Shown: in pieces, positions 50,401 to 62,700 of the stretch | How the letters are laid out: the number at the start of each line of letters is the position of its first letter | How positions within the stretch are numbered: position 1 is the first letter of the stretch | From: Burhinus oedicnemus | Lineage: Eukaryota > Chordata > Aves > Charadriiformes > Burhinidae | DNA length: 64,000 nt | Direction: 5' to 3' | Assembly (NCBI GenBank): GCA_008921705.1 | Contig: VFFE01007072.1 | Location: 512,057 to 576,056 of the forward strand | Notes under the pieces: model-generated | What the model was told of the DNA's origin: nothing | What the model saw: the letters and a program-made list of their open reading frames with translations, nothing else | Database searches by the model: none | Made by a program: the position numbers and the translations under genes

Positions 50401-50515
50401 CATGGATAATGGCCGCATATAGCTAATCATGCAGAAAAAGTCAATTTTCAATTATTTTGCATGCAAATTATTTATCATGCTCCATTCCAGTGCCTTTTCT
50501 TCCATGCAACTTTGA
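50401..50515. promoter_or_regulatory. Homeodomain/POU motif cluster with octamer palindrome
   Basis: TTTGCATGCAAA (50456-50467) is a perfect 12-bp palindrome containing the start of the octamer ATGCAAAT (50461-50468) on the plus strand and a near-octamer on the other. It is embedded in AT-rich sequence with GGATAATGG, GCTAATCATG, CAATTATTTT and AAATTATTTATC. This density of POU and homeodomain words is typical of conserved developmental enhancers, but here it is only inference from motifs. Confidence 0.35.
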
Positions 50516-50736
50516 TGAGTAACGGATGCAAAATTTTGAAAGCACTGAAATGTCTGGCAAGCCACCTCAACCCCATTGACTTCAATAAGACCTAAATCAA
50601 TTCCATCACATCTAAATACTCCTAACATAACTTTTATGTAGTCCTAAAACTGTACGTAGAGTAGAAGCACAGTCCTATGGCCTGAACACAGGCTGCCAGT
50701 CCCAAACTGGCCCTGATGGCAACTCTGCGGAAGAGC

Positions 50737-50865
50737 TTTAGCAATTCACTTCACTTCTCTGCCTGTAATTCTTGCCTGTGTGCAGAGGATAATAATAACA
50801 GGGTTTTATCGAGTATAAAGGGGTTCTGTTGGGATTAACATTTAAGAAGCAGAGCGCGATCTAAG
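50737..50865 (-). mobile_element. MIR-like SINE relic, antisense
   Basis: On the plus strand, AGCAATTCACTTCACTTCTC then TGCCTGTAATTCTTGCCTGT and GAGGATAATAATAACAGGGT, followed by TTCTGTTGGGATTAACATTT, follow the reverse complement of MIR (CAAGTTACTTAACCTCTCTG, TGCCTCAGTTTCCCCATCTG, GGGGATAATAATACCTACCT, GTTGTGAGGATTAAATGAG). The GGATAATAATA core and GGATTAA are well kept. It is one of the clearest SINE relics here. Confidence 0.65.
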
Positions 50866-53800
50866 TGTTACGTTTGATTAGGAGCAAGGCTCAAACTCTG
50901 ACACGGAGAATATCTAAGAAAATGAGGATGTATAAAAAAATCACCATATGAAAAGGAGCTCTGTAACAGAGGAGCCGTTCCACCTGGCCCTGCAGGACCA
51001 TCCCAATCAGAAACCTTCAAGCTATGATTTGGCATCACTACATAAGATTTTCTCCTCCTCTCTATCTCTCTTCTTTTTTTTTTTTTCATGTGATTAATAG
51101 CTTTATTAATTTAACAGCTCCTTACTTAAGAGGATTTCACCGGCTTACTGGTAGGATTGTGGATAGACAGAGCAGACAGTACTGTATACAGGAAGGCAAT
51201 ATAAGCTCATCCCAATGTAACAACTTCACACAGTACTTAATATAATCGAAGACACACAATAAAAGTATTCTTCCTAAACTAATCAAACCATTACAATGTC
51301 AGACTCAGCCTATATGCATGATGTATTGTGTTCAACTGGTGGGGAGTCAATTCGAATGGCAGCTCCCCGAAATTCCCTGATTTATTGAGTCTGACCATCG
51401 TGCTTGCCCCCCGTACCCCTCCTCGGTTTGCAGCGCTGCCTGCCTGTGTAAAGCCCGAGCGAGCAGATACCCTGGCGCACCGCCAGGCACCGGAGCACAA
51501 AGCAGAGGCTTCTCAAACCCTTCCCCTGTGAGGCACTCATGAACACTAATAATAATAGTTGCAAAAAGAGAAATTAATAAAATAATCCACCTTGGGATGC
51601 AACACACTTCAGTGTGCTTTGCAGTGTTTGCTCAGAGCCAACAGCTCAACAAACCAACCTGTAAATAAATACAACAAAAAAACTAAAGAAAAAACCCCGT
51701 CTATAACACACAGCAAAGCAGGAACGAGTGGGTTGTGCTAGCAAAGCAGCACATACCACAAGTCGGATGCAGACTGATTACTCAGCAAGCAGGAAGCCGG
51801 TGTCATGATCTGACTCACATTTCTGAAGTCACTCTGTGATGACTACAGTATCCACAGCCAGAGATGGCTCAGATTGCTCCTAAAGAGGTAATGCCAAAAC
51901 TATGAACAGCTAGTTTACAAGTTCATGGGAATCGTGTGACTTTTTTTTACTTGAAAAACATTCAATCTAACTCAGACAGCAACCTTCTTACCCCCTCCGA
52001 AAAACACTCGTCTCTCCCAGAGGCAGCTCCAAGGACATTGCACCCAACGCAACACAGAGGTTGATTGCTAGAGGCCCTGCAAATGCTTTTCTTGGTAATT
52101 GCGTTCACACAATACAAAGATTTTGCATTTTTTTCAAAGCAAGGATTTGATAAAACTTTTACTTTTTTTTTTTTTTAGGTATTAAAGATATTTTTAATAT
52201 CTGTTCCTCTTCCCTCCATTATGTTTTTTCTGCAAAGCTGTTTCACCTTCTAGCACAAGCAGTGAACCTGGCACAAGACAAGGTACCCAATAGCCTAGCT
52301 CCTGCCCCAGTCCTGTCCCCCACGTCCTCCCAGCTCCTCCTCACCCCTCAGGCAGGGCTGGTCTCACCCACCGCCTATGACAGCCCATTTTATCCATCCT
52401 CCCCTAACACACAATTAATTCACAGCTCTCCTCTGGCCTGATTTCAATGGTACAAACAGAGGGAGTATAACCATTGTGCCTGCAAGAGCCTTCTCCCCAC
52501 TTTTTAGCATTAAAAAGGAGCAAAGCTCAAGGGTAGGCTTGCCCGATGACTCGGCTTCCCACCCCCTCATGCCAAAGGACTGAGCTGTGCTCTCCCTTGG
52601 GCCAAAGCCCCATGTGCAATGTTGCATCTGGCTGGGAGCACAGAGCTGCTCACATGGTCCAGGGAGGTCCCTTCTGGACAGCAAAGGATGTCAGCCATCA
52701 TGCCAAGAAGAAAACTCCCAAACTTCCCTTTCCCTGGAGAAGCGCTGGGGAGGAAACGGCATGCACTTCTTTGACCATCAAACACAGAGAAAGAGAGCAA
52801 ACAGGGCAGAGTATCATCTTCTCACTGCATACCAGAGAGGGCAGCTCACACCAGCAGTGTCCCATGGTACGTGCATCTCTGATTCATCCCTTTTTGGGGG
52901 TCTGGTCTATCAGGCATCACTTTCCCCATCAGTTTTTCTCTGCCCTTTGAGTCTGAGTCTCAGCATCACGGTACTCCCTTCCCTCCAGGGTGTACATCCT
53001 CACACAAACCCTCTTAGCCCTCCAGACGCACTAGCTGGTGAGGCATACTGGACTGGCTCATCGTCGCCCTGCAGAAACTTTTACTTCCCCCATTCCAAAA
53101 CACACCCACGGCAACGCTCTTGCAACCAGAGCTTCCAGTCTCAGGGCAACACACATTTATTCGGGTGACAGTGACCCTTCCCGCACCCACCGGGTACCCC
53201 TGAATGCTCAGCCTTCTGCAGGAAGCCCTCAAATAGGCTCTCACATACAGCAGTCACATCTGATTCTCCTCCAATTTTACTGTTTCCTTTCTGGGATAGC
53301 ATTGGCCCTTAATGATCTTTTCCTTGTCCTTCCCACTCTTATAGCATTACTCACATGCAAGCTGAAGGACACCTACAATCTCCACCATGCGAGCATCCTG
53401 CAGTCCTTGTAAGAGTTTCCTCCAATCAATTTTAACCACAATGACTTCTCACTCACAAGGAAGTGTGAATTTATAAAGAACATACCAGAATGTCTCTTTG
53501 GGGTATAATTTTGGTTATTAATTAGCTTAGGATTAGAAATAGCACCACTGAGGTTCAACTGAAACATCTCCCTGTCCTGTAACGGGAAATCCTCCCCTGG
53601 CTGATGGCCAAAGCTATTGCTGAAGTCAGATAAGATGGTATCACTCTCTTCTGCTCCTCTTGGTAGGAACTGACGTAAAGATGTTGGCCAAGGGAGCCTT
53701 TTCCCATGCGCAGCAGCACAAATACACCACATACTCTGACGATGCTCAGTGAAGGTGCTTATGGACTAAACTATTTATCTACTTGCAAGCAGAAAGGACT

Positions 53801-56800
53801 CGAGGGATGTTCCCATTGCCCCCCATATCCCCAGGGAAAACCTTCCACCCTCTTCCTTATTTGAAAAGATACACAGAGTGGAAGCTGCCAGATGGGAAAA
53901 CACAAGGGAAATACAAGGCATAAAACAGGACAGCACATAAGACTAACAAATGGGAGAAAGAAAACACACTTTTTCCATGATGTGGTGTGATCTTGGCCAA
54001 ATAAGCATAGCAGGATTTGTGCAGGTTCATAACTTGCTTCAGTAAACAACAGACTGCTCCAGAAGAGAAAATGCTCCTAATAATTAACTTTCAAGTTGCT
54101 CTGTGGGATTTTCTGATGATCCCTTGCTGCCATTTGGCATCTCTGCATGGGACTTTCTGGGCTTGACTCACATCTCATTATACACCGTTTCCTTACACCA
54201 CTATAATGTAATCAACTCCAATAAACTTACTCATGATTTACATCACCTCCAGCAAGAAAAGAGTTGAGCCTCCATCAGTTCCTCATTCTTAAGCAAATCT
54301 TATTTTTCAATTTGGCTAAATTGTGTTCAGCACAGTTTCTCTGTTAGAAACCTAGACATAAGGAAAGCTAATGCAAAGATTTTTTTTTATTATTATAGGG
54401 AAAGAAACAGGTTGATTAAAGACATTTATAGGATGTTTTCTGCAACGTGAACACGACCAATGCTGCACAAGAAAGACATCCACAAATCCAAGTGAGAAAT
54501 TATCTACATACATGCACAAAACCCTGCATTTGCACACCTACAGAACCAGTACAATTTCAAACTCTTTTGTAGTTTTTATGGCACAATGTGACCTTAAATA
54601 TCCCATTCCCCTTTATTTTTAACCCAGGGTTCAGAGAAATTTTTCTCCTTCTTGCATTTAATGGTGTTTAAAAAAAAAAAAACAAACTAAAAAAAAGATA
54701 ATTTTTAAATTAAAAGCATTGACTTTCCTGCAGCGTAAAGGAGAACAGCAGGAATGCTGTAACAGCACTAGCAGGCAGAGATGCTCTGCCTGCTCCATGA
54801 CATCTCTGCACACCCCCTGTGGTAACGTCCTTCCCAGACAGGCAAGACCCTTCCCTAAATGCCATTCCCCACCTCAGGTTTCCCTGGGAAGGGGCTGGCC
54901 AAATGCACACTGAGCCGGGGGCCCGTCAGCAGCAGGCTCTGCAGAACCAGCAGTGTGACCTACACCTGACGCTGGCCCAAGCAGGGACTCAATGCCTCCA
55001 GTCCCTCCGCAGCACAGCTCTTCCTACCCGTGGAAGATTAAAATACTAAAAACTGCTAAGTATTCAGGAAAATGTGCACTCAGTGTCGAGAAGACCAGGT
55101 GCTCACTTCTCCTATGAATTTGATCTGACCTCTGAGAAGCCAGCTACTGAGCGGTGCTGCCATGTAGCCCCCAGCATCGGTGTTGTGCGAGGGGCAGGTG
55201 CCCGCCACAAATCAGATTTAAACTTGCTCGGTTTTGCAGCAATCAGACTTGAACTTAGACCAAGAAACTGGGAACAAGCTCCCCGATTTTCTCCCTGGCT
55301 CAGTTGTTTATGCATTTTCTGCCTCGTGTCTCCAAAAAGAGTAACCAACTTCAAGTGCACTTGCACGGGCATTATGAATAGGAATAACGCCTTAAGCAGC
55401 TGCTAGTCATTCAACTCTTCGAGGATTATGAGACTCGCTTCAGTGATCTCTGCTTTAACCTACCCATATAAACCAGCTGTGCATTAGCCCTCCCCATTTA
55501 TGGTCACTGACACTTCTAGGGTACTGTTTAGCTCTAAACCCAGGTTGTATAAACAGCACAAGGCAGGCAGCATTGTGATTTCCTTCATGCACACAAGCCG
55601 CGGCTTCTTTCTTTCTTTTAATTTAAAAAAAAGGCCTTCCATTATTTGGTCCTTATTTGCCTTTCAAATAAGAAGGCAAGGCACTTTAAATAAGGCGATC
55701 TGCACTGGAAAAGATTAAGAGGGATAATTTCAAAAGCACAAAGGCCACTTATGCACCCGAGACCTGTGGTAAGGGGACAGCACTGGGGAGAGGAAGAAAC
55801 CAGGAAAATTCAGGAGCCTTAGAGCCACCGCTGCTGGTGTTGCCTCCCTCCAGCTTGGCTGCTGTTCCCCTTCATCGCATCTGCTGAAACAGCACTTGAG
55901 AGCTGTCTGATGCAAGTATTGCAGCCTGTATTCAAACCAATGGCTAATGCCTACATGTGCCATTGTCCTCCAGCGGCAGAGCTTGATTCACTGCTGGGGA
56001 CCTCCCAGAGATTCCTCTTTAGCTCACGAAATAGAAACCAGTAGTTTGTAGCTGAAAACATTGGATTCTCCAGATATTTTGGTAACGATGTTCCCAAGAG
56101 CTTATCCTCTAGTCTATTTTGAAGCTCACCAATGTCCTCCAGAAGTCTCAGCTAAACAAATGTTTAAGGGCATGACGTGCTTCCATAATGGGATGGTGAA
56201 CATTGACATTTATTTTTGGGTCCTTGGTTTTGGCCTAAGATTCCTTTCTTCTGTGCTATGAGTTTATGATGTTCCATCCCAGAAGCTTCTACTTCTCAGG
56301 GAGGTTGGATGTGAAGTGCTCTTTAGTCTTCTCTATTATAGTCTGACATGCAAGCATTAAACAAAGACAAAAAGGTCAGAAAAAAACCCAGAACAGAAGT
56401 CTGGAACACTCAAAAAGCTCTATTAATAAAAAACCCCAAAGCAATCTGAAAAATGTGTCAGGTGCATGTTTCTGAAAATCACGTGGGTCTGAAGGGGCAC
56501 GAAACCACAAGCCTTATAAAGTGACTCCCAGGCTCTCACAGCTAACTAAAGGAAGGAATGCACGTCCTCCTCTGCTTGGGCAGAGCGAGCCAGCAATAAT
56601 TTTACACCAAAGAATGCAGCCTCATCTTACACTCTTCAGGAAAAAAAACTCAAAACAAAACAGAACATGCCTAAAATGCTTCTGCTCCTGTCTAGACTTA
56701 GGCAGCCGAAGGGATTAATCAGCTCCTTTTGCCCAAGCTGTGAACCATCCCGGCCAGCCAAGCGATGCAGGTGGTAGAGGGGGATGCAGAGCCCATGGCT

Positions 56801-57861
56801 GTATGGTCCCCAGAGGGGAAAGAGCCCTATTTAAAACAGTGAGTGGTGCTGTGCAGCTCCACGTCCGCTCTCAGAGGACACCCAGCAGGCCTTCCTTCCC
56901 CACTGCTGTCACTGCTTCCTCGGGATGAAACTACAGCAGTGCTGCTTTGGTACAGAAAGTCAAAACCAGCCTTAAGAGAAGCAAGCTGGCCGTCCTTTGT
57001 GGCAGGGTGTGTCCATCTCACTTGATAAGGGCAAATGCAGTCTGTTCCACGTAATTGTCCGAGCTGTTGGCTTTCTCTCCAGGTTAAGCACCAGGAGCAG
57101 AGCGAGAGGCAGGGACATGCTGGCCATTTCCATGCTGACCCCAAGAGGATTCCCACTCAGGGACTAAAGCGTCTGAGCGGTTTAACGCGCTTAACCAAGT
57201 TTCCATTGAAACGTGTTTCGTTATAATTGCAAACTGGTCTCAGTAAGATAGGGCTACTGGGATTAGATACCAAAGTGATCTTATCCATTTAACCAGCTAT
57301 TAGCAATCGCTTTTCTAAAGAGGCGGCCACAAAGCAGCCAGGCCAGCCCAGACCTCACCATCCACAGCACCAGCCCCAAAACGTCTGTTATCCTGCAGAT
57401 GCTTGTCCCCTTCCAGCACGGCAGACTGAGCAGTGAGAGCTCATCAGGGCAGAAAGAGCACACACGTAAAGAAAAGTCCTTACTATAAAATCTTATCAGC
57501 AACTTTTTCAATAGGTATCGAGAGCTCTGGAGCTTGTTTTAAGATCTGGGAAGCTGTGGGTGAGGAGAAGGGTTGGGGAAGCTCGGCAGCATATTAGAAA
57601 GTGGCTGTATTAAAGTCTCTTGGCAGGGTGGCTGGGGATTTTTTATGATTTTACAAGAATCCTTTGTAAACAAAAAAACTCAGAATGATTCAGATATCTG
57701 ACTTACAAAATCGTGTTAACTTCAGCCCATAATGGAAATTTCTGTTCAGGAAAACATCTGTGTTGATTTAGGTATCAGTGAAATCGAACGTGTTCTGTAA
57801 GTAAAGGCACTCCAGTAATAAAAACCACAAAAAAGGGGCAAAAAAAGCTCCCGTCACTTTG
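50866..57861. other. Long unique non-coding stretch, about 7 kb
   Basis: No gene or named repeat is recognised. Homopolymer runs lie at 51074-51086 (T13), 52163-52176 (T14) and 54670-54682 (A13). The ORFs of 193 codons (52587-53168) and 110 codons (55074-55406) overlap other open frames and have no domain I recognise. Confidence 0.45.
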
Positions 57862-57962
57862 TACCAGATCCGGATCTCAGTTGCACAGATGCAAATGTAG
57901 AGGAAACATCGCTGACTTCAAAGGGAACACCACACCAGATTTACACCGGGCTGAGAGATCAG
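57862..57962. mobile_element. Second palindromic MITE-like relic (Chompy-type)
   Basis: The left part starts ACCAGATCCGGATCTCAGTT, and the right part contains CACCAGATTTACACCGGGCT then GAGAGATC. The right part is an imperfect reverse complement of the left, with CTGACTTCAA near the axis, as in the palindromic repeats with a CCATTGACTTCAATGG centre common in sauropsids. The arms are more diverged than in the copy at 13058-13134, but this copy keeps its centre. It has no coding capacity. Confidence 0.5.
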
Positions 57963-60335
57963 CACCTGCCCTTTTACCTCCAGCCCAATATGTGCGTGAA
58001 ACGTGTGAAAAAGAAGCTGGGAAGCTCCAGTCCCAGGGGCACCAAGTTGTAAGCCAGCGGGGCGACTGTAGGCAGACAGGGCACCAAGCAACACAGCTAG
58101 CATAGAGCCAAGCACAGTGTTGAAATGGCTGAGCTTGTGGTCCCAACCACCACCTTTTCTCCTGACGCCTGCACTCCACTGCACCTGAATTATCAGCTCC
58201 CATATGTGATAAATTTTAAGCATGGCACACCGAACATTTCAGATCCGGTCCAATCCTCCTCCCAGTCGGTAAATGTCCAACATGAAACTACACCATTCAA
58301 TTAATTAAATAACCTGAAGGAAGTTTCTAAGAGACTGTCATGCATATTCAGTCAGAGCAGCAGAGGAACTTGAAAAGCTGATATTCCTGATCGTCTGGTG
58401 CTTAGGTTAACGTTCCCGAACTTTTTGCTCATTAAAAATTGGCTGTTCCCAACAAAAAGACCTTTTATAGATAGGTACAATTCAAACACCACAACTACCA
58501 GGCAGTAAAGAGTACATTAGAGGACTCAAAGCTAATTTTTAATATCAAGCATATCAAAAGGATAATACCCGCTCCTTACGCAGCGCTAGTAGGGAGGGAA
58601 ACAAAGAGGAACCTCCACAGAAGGGATGGAGCTCCCCACTGGGCTCAGCAGAAGCCATCTCCAAGTTCATGTGCTGAGAAGCCAATCTCAGCATGGCTAA
58701 AACTGTGACTTGAATTTGAAATGAAAAAAATTAATTAAAATGGTCTCTCTCAGCTGACAGCTGTAGACAGCCACCTTCCTGATGTGACAACCTCTGTGAT
58801 AGCAATAGTCCAGAAGCCGAGAGCAAGACAGAGGAGGGCAGTATATAAAAGTAATAGTAATTGTATAATGCTCTCGGTGTAAAAAAAAGCTTTTTGTGAT
58901 CAATAATTAATCCTGTAAGAGAGGAGAGGGTTGTTAACATCCATGTGCTAAACAAAGAGGTCAGATAGAGATCTGACTCTGATCTCAGCTACACTGAGGT
59001 AAACCAAGATCACTTCTGGAGATTTCGGTCAAGTCAGGCCCAGTTCACAGCAGAAATGTGATAACATACCTGGAGGTCTGCGCAAGGATGCACAAAGATC
59101 CTGAACCGGGAGTTTCTGGCACCAATACTTAGTACATTACATCACACTGTGCCTCTGCTTCACACAGCAGCACAGAGTTGTTTTCCGCGTCGGATGGCAC
59201 ATCACTTCTTGGGTACTGGGAGGTTAACCAGCGCGGGGATGGAAATATTTCCAACTGCCCCCCACGAAGGACGCGTTGTCCTCACCGGTGAACCATGCCT
59301 GGACTCCGGCTGCACACGATGTTTCCCCAGGCGAGACCAGCAGCCGTAGCGGCACAGCAAACTGATGCTGACCATGCTGAGCAGTAGACTCCCCTAAGGG
59401 CCCAGACAATCAAATACAGAGGACATCTGCTGTGTCGTAAGACCTCCGAGTTGTGAACAAGCTCAATTCTCTGCCCTCTTCCCCTTCTCCTCCTCCTCAT
59501 TTAGCAGTTACCAAGCATTTTCTACATGCTGCTTTCATCACTTAAGCTATTGTAAGGAGCTTTTTCCATGCGTTGCAGTTTACAACAGCAGCCAAAGTGA
59601 CTTTGGACTATTTGCATACTAATTTATAATTAAAAACGGAAAAATATTCCCGACAGGGTGATTTTAAATTCCGGAAATCTTTTTTCCCCTGTAAATTTAA
59701 CAGGTAATGCTATAAATCCTCATTTCCTTTCACACTGATGAACAACAACAGAGCCTTGCTCTATAGAACAGAAGTGTCTGGAAATCAATTCATTTTCTGT
59801 CCACATCCCCACAAAATAAGCATGGGGGCTAGCAGCAGGAGTGCAGCGCCTCTCTCCTGCATCAGCGATCCAGCAAAAAGCTTCCCTGAGCCCAACAGCC
59901 ACCGGTACACAACGGAGACCCCGAGGAGCTATGCATCACATCTGTCTGGTTGTGGCTCTCCAGCCAGGCTGACACTTTTACAGCTAGGTCAGCCCAGGAG
60001 GCGAAAGGGCAGTGGGAGATGGGGCAGCATTCAAAGCCTCAAACTCCTTCCTCCAGATGCAAAGTTGCCTCCAAGATGTAAACAGAAGGAATTGCTATCA
60101 TGTCTGGCTTGGCAGGTGGTTTAGACGCGTTATTTGACTTCAGAGCATTGCAACAGCATTGTCTGGCAACAGGTAAATCTTACCCACCATGGGAAAGTCT
60201 GAAAAACTGAAAAGGCGGGGGGGGAGAGGGGATTTAACGTTTGCTGGTGCTGTTAGTAACACAACGGTGCTTTAGAATTCCTGACTTAACTACTCCCTTC
60301 TTGTGTTTGTATCAGAACCTCTGCAAAGACAGACA
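57963..60335. other. Unique non-coding sequence
   Basis: No gene is supported. A homeodomain-like CAATTAATTAAATAAC lies at 58298-58313. A G8 run (60217-60224) followed by AGAGGGG lies near 60220. The ORFs look like chance. Confidence 0.45.
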
Positions 60336-60377
60336 CTAATTAGCTTTGACTAATTCATGAAGAAAAAAGCTAATTAG
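60336..60377. promoter_or_regulatory. Inverted pair of CTAATTAG homeodomain sites
   Basis: CTAATTAGCTTT (60336-60347) and AAAGCTAATTAG (60366-60377) are perfect 12-bp reverse complements separated by 18 bases. Each contains the self-palindromic CTAATTAG, the core bound by many homeodomain proteins, and the spacer contains a third TAATTC half-site. The symmetrical layout suggests a cooperative homeodomain binding site or cruciform-prone sequence. No neighbouring gene indicates the target. Confidence 0.4.
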
Positions 60378-60427
60378 CAACCCTCCAAACTTTGGATGAC
60401 CTCTCTTCCCGATGCTTGCTGTTGCAG

Positions 60428-60590
60428 CCCACGAGCACCCATAAATTCTTTCTCTGGTGCAAAGAGAAAGGACGAAGGGTAACAAAAGGGCAAATAGCAG
60501 TGGCAGCTAAGGGTCAAAATGAGCTTCGTTTGGTAGGCCTCTGCCACCAGCATAAAAAGGGAAAGATGGGCTGAAGATACAGGAACTAAG
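60428..60590 (+). other. Weak exon candidate (163 nt), probably non-coding if real
   Basis: A pyrimidine-containing tract ending in GATGCTTGCTGTTGCAG lies directly upstream, and a strong donor CTAAG|GTAAGTAG follows at 60591. The frame open from 60392 reads through most of the segment but stops at 60574, before the donor. If transcribed it would therefore be a terminal coding or a non-coding RNA exon. It lies just downstream of the inverted homeodomain sites. Confidence 0.12.
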
Positions 60591-62054
60591 GTAAGTAGAT
60601 ACCCAACAGCTGGCTCCTGCCCTATCCCCTCCACTCAGAGGCCAGCAAACCTTTCACACCATATACCACCTCTGTCAAAGGCTCTGCCAAGCCCAGGAAG
60701 GATTTCACCATCTGCCAGCGGTTGTGTGTCACTGTGTATCCTCTTACATCTTCCTAATCCTTGGGCTTAGCCCACTGCCTCAGGCAGGTACAGAAAAAAG
60801 AGTAAAGACTAGATAAGTAAAAGCCCAAACTCAAGAAGATCTCCTGCTGTCCTCCTGCCAGGGCCCAGGGAGGCAGATCTGTAAAGTGGGATGCTTTCTG
60901 GTGGGACCTCAGAAAGATGAACACTCCCAAAATGCAAGTGTTCCACCCCACCTGATGGCCTTAAGAGGTTTGTATTTTAAGAGAAGAGTTTGGCGGTTTG
61001 AGAGCAGCACCTACGAGCAGCACAAACACTTCCATTACAAATTCAGGATAGAAGTGAAACATTGACCTTGGCACAAAAGCCTGAGCTATTCTTTCCTAAA
61101 ATTTTCCCAGTAAAAGGAATTATTTGCATTACAAGACATTTGAAGAGCTTATATTGGCCAATAATACTGACACTGTGGTATCAGACACTGCAAACTGAGG
61201 GCTCACCATCCATTTGGTGAATTTCAAAACATTTGGACTGGAATCAGCTCGTCCCACCCCAGTTTTTCCCTTCCCAATAGAATGGTATTAGCAATCCACT
61301 TTAACTCCCCATTTCCTGGCAGAATTAAAAACCCAAATTACTGAGAAATGTGTAGTGTTAGAAGGCTTCAGCTTCATGATTCCCAGTTAAAATAAATTTG
61401 AAGACATGATTAACATTGAATGCATTGATCTATCTATTTAGCCAGTAAGATGATGTTTTAATATACCCAGGACAAACGGTAATTCATGTGCAAACATATT
61501 TGAATTGAAAAATGAAAGTCAACCATGAATTATTCCACTATCCATCATATTTACAAAAGCTGTTATGGCCATTTCTAGCTGGCTAAATTATAACATCGTC
61601 CGTAGAAATACTAAGCAATATATCTAATAGTTCCTTCCATCTTGTGTCTCAATTTTTACGTTTTTTTTAGAATGTGCTCTCTCAATTTACTCTTCATTTC
61701 TTTAAAATTGTATGTCTCATATATGTTTCCCCAGCTATTCTTAAGAATGCAGTTAAAATTACCACCACTGAAAAAGAAAAATATTTTTCTCTTTTTTCAC
61801 CCTGTTTATTTTGTATATTCTTGGCTTCTCAGTTTCTTCTGAGTATCTGGCAGTTTCTTTGTTTTCTGTGTGTTGTCTTTCACATAGCAACAGAAGAAAG
61901 AGCAAGAATAAAGGGGGAAAGAAAAACCCTTCACACGGGAAAATATGAGCTACTCTTGAATCCAAAGAACTTAGAACACTCAGAAGAGCTAATTAACAAA
62001 CTACATAATATACTTTGGAAGCAAACATTGACACACAAATGCAAAACAAGGAAT
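60591..62054. other. Unique non-coding sequence
   Basis: No gene is supported. The stretch turns strongly AT-rich after about 61.3 kb. A T-rich, hydrophobic-looking ORF begins at 61674 and runs into the CR1/L3 relic at 62055. Its first part has no recognisable product. Confidence 0.45.
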
Positions 62055-62700
62055 AAGAATCTGAGGGTCATGGTGAATCAAAACATAAACATGAGTCAAC
62101 AAAGTAAAGCTGTTACAAAAACCCCAAAATTTTGATTTTTAGGAAGAGGAGTGGCATACATAAGAAATGGGAGATAATTGCTTTGTTTATTCAGCCCTTG
62201 TGAGACCTCAGCCACATTCCTGTGTCCAGGCTCAAACAATGCATTTTAAGAGAGATATACAGCAGCAGACAAATTTAAAACAGCCCAGCCCCTGAATAGA
62301 AGGAAAAAAGGCAGAGGAGATTTAAAAAAAATTAACCAATGACTAAAGGATAACAGAATGAGACGTACGAAGTCTAAAACAAAACAGGATTACAAAGTAA
62401 AAACATAAATAGTAAAGCTGAATAAAAATTTAATTTAAAATACAAAAAATAAAGGGGAAGATGACTATGTCCAATGGCAGATGGACGAAAAAATCTCAAA
62501 TTGCAACAAAATGCATTTTAGTTGGGTGCCAAGGGAAAAATAATTCAATATTAAGGGTAGTGAAACACTGGAACAAGAGCTTCCTAAACCTGCTGTGATA
62601 CTAACTTCATGGAACTTTTCAACAGCAGCTTAGACAAATGAGATCAGAGCAAGACGACTTCTTGTCCCAGTGCCAGAAACTAGACCATTTCTTGCAAATG
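62055..62700 (+). mobile_element. Ancient CR1/L3 LINE relic with degraded middle
   Basis: The start reads NKNLRVMVNQNINMSQQSKA in one frame, clearly the conserved reverse-transcriptase block of ancient CR1/L3 LINEs (consensus like LGVMVDHNLNMSQQCDAV). Recognisable 3' words follow at the right distance: TTCAGCCCTTGTGAGACCTC (62190), then CTCAAATTGCAACAAAATGC (62496) and GTAGTGAAACACTGGAACAA (62559), and the AGCAGCTTAGACAAATG block (62624). The middle is rich in A and barely alignable. The ORF that carries the first block (61674-62135) is therefore partly LINE-derived and not a gene. Confidence 0.75.

Noticed and set aside
50571..50590. CCCCATTGACTTCAATAAGA, like the centre of sauropsid palindromic repeats
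   Set aside because: The flanks show no mirror symmetry, so at most it is a tiny scrap.
52163..52182. T14 tract followed by AGGT, resembling a splice acceptor
   Set aside because: This looks like a simple homopolymer. The sequence after it is AT-rich with early stops in all frames and has no donor at a sensible distance.
52587..53168. 193-codon plus-strand ORF
   Set aside because: It overlaps other open frames on both strands and has low-complexity Ser/Leu/Pro stretches and no family resemblance. This is consistent with chance.
58427..58450. GTTCCCGAACTTTTTGCTC, resembling the end of hAT/Charlie elements
   Set aside because: No matching inverted end or internal element sequence was found nearby.
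61674..62135. 153-codon ORF with hydrophobic first half
   Set aside because: Its last part is the reverse-transcriptase block of an ancient CR1/L3 LINE, and the hydrophobic first half reflects T-rich DNA. It is not an independent gene.
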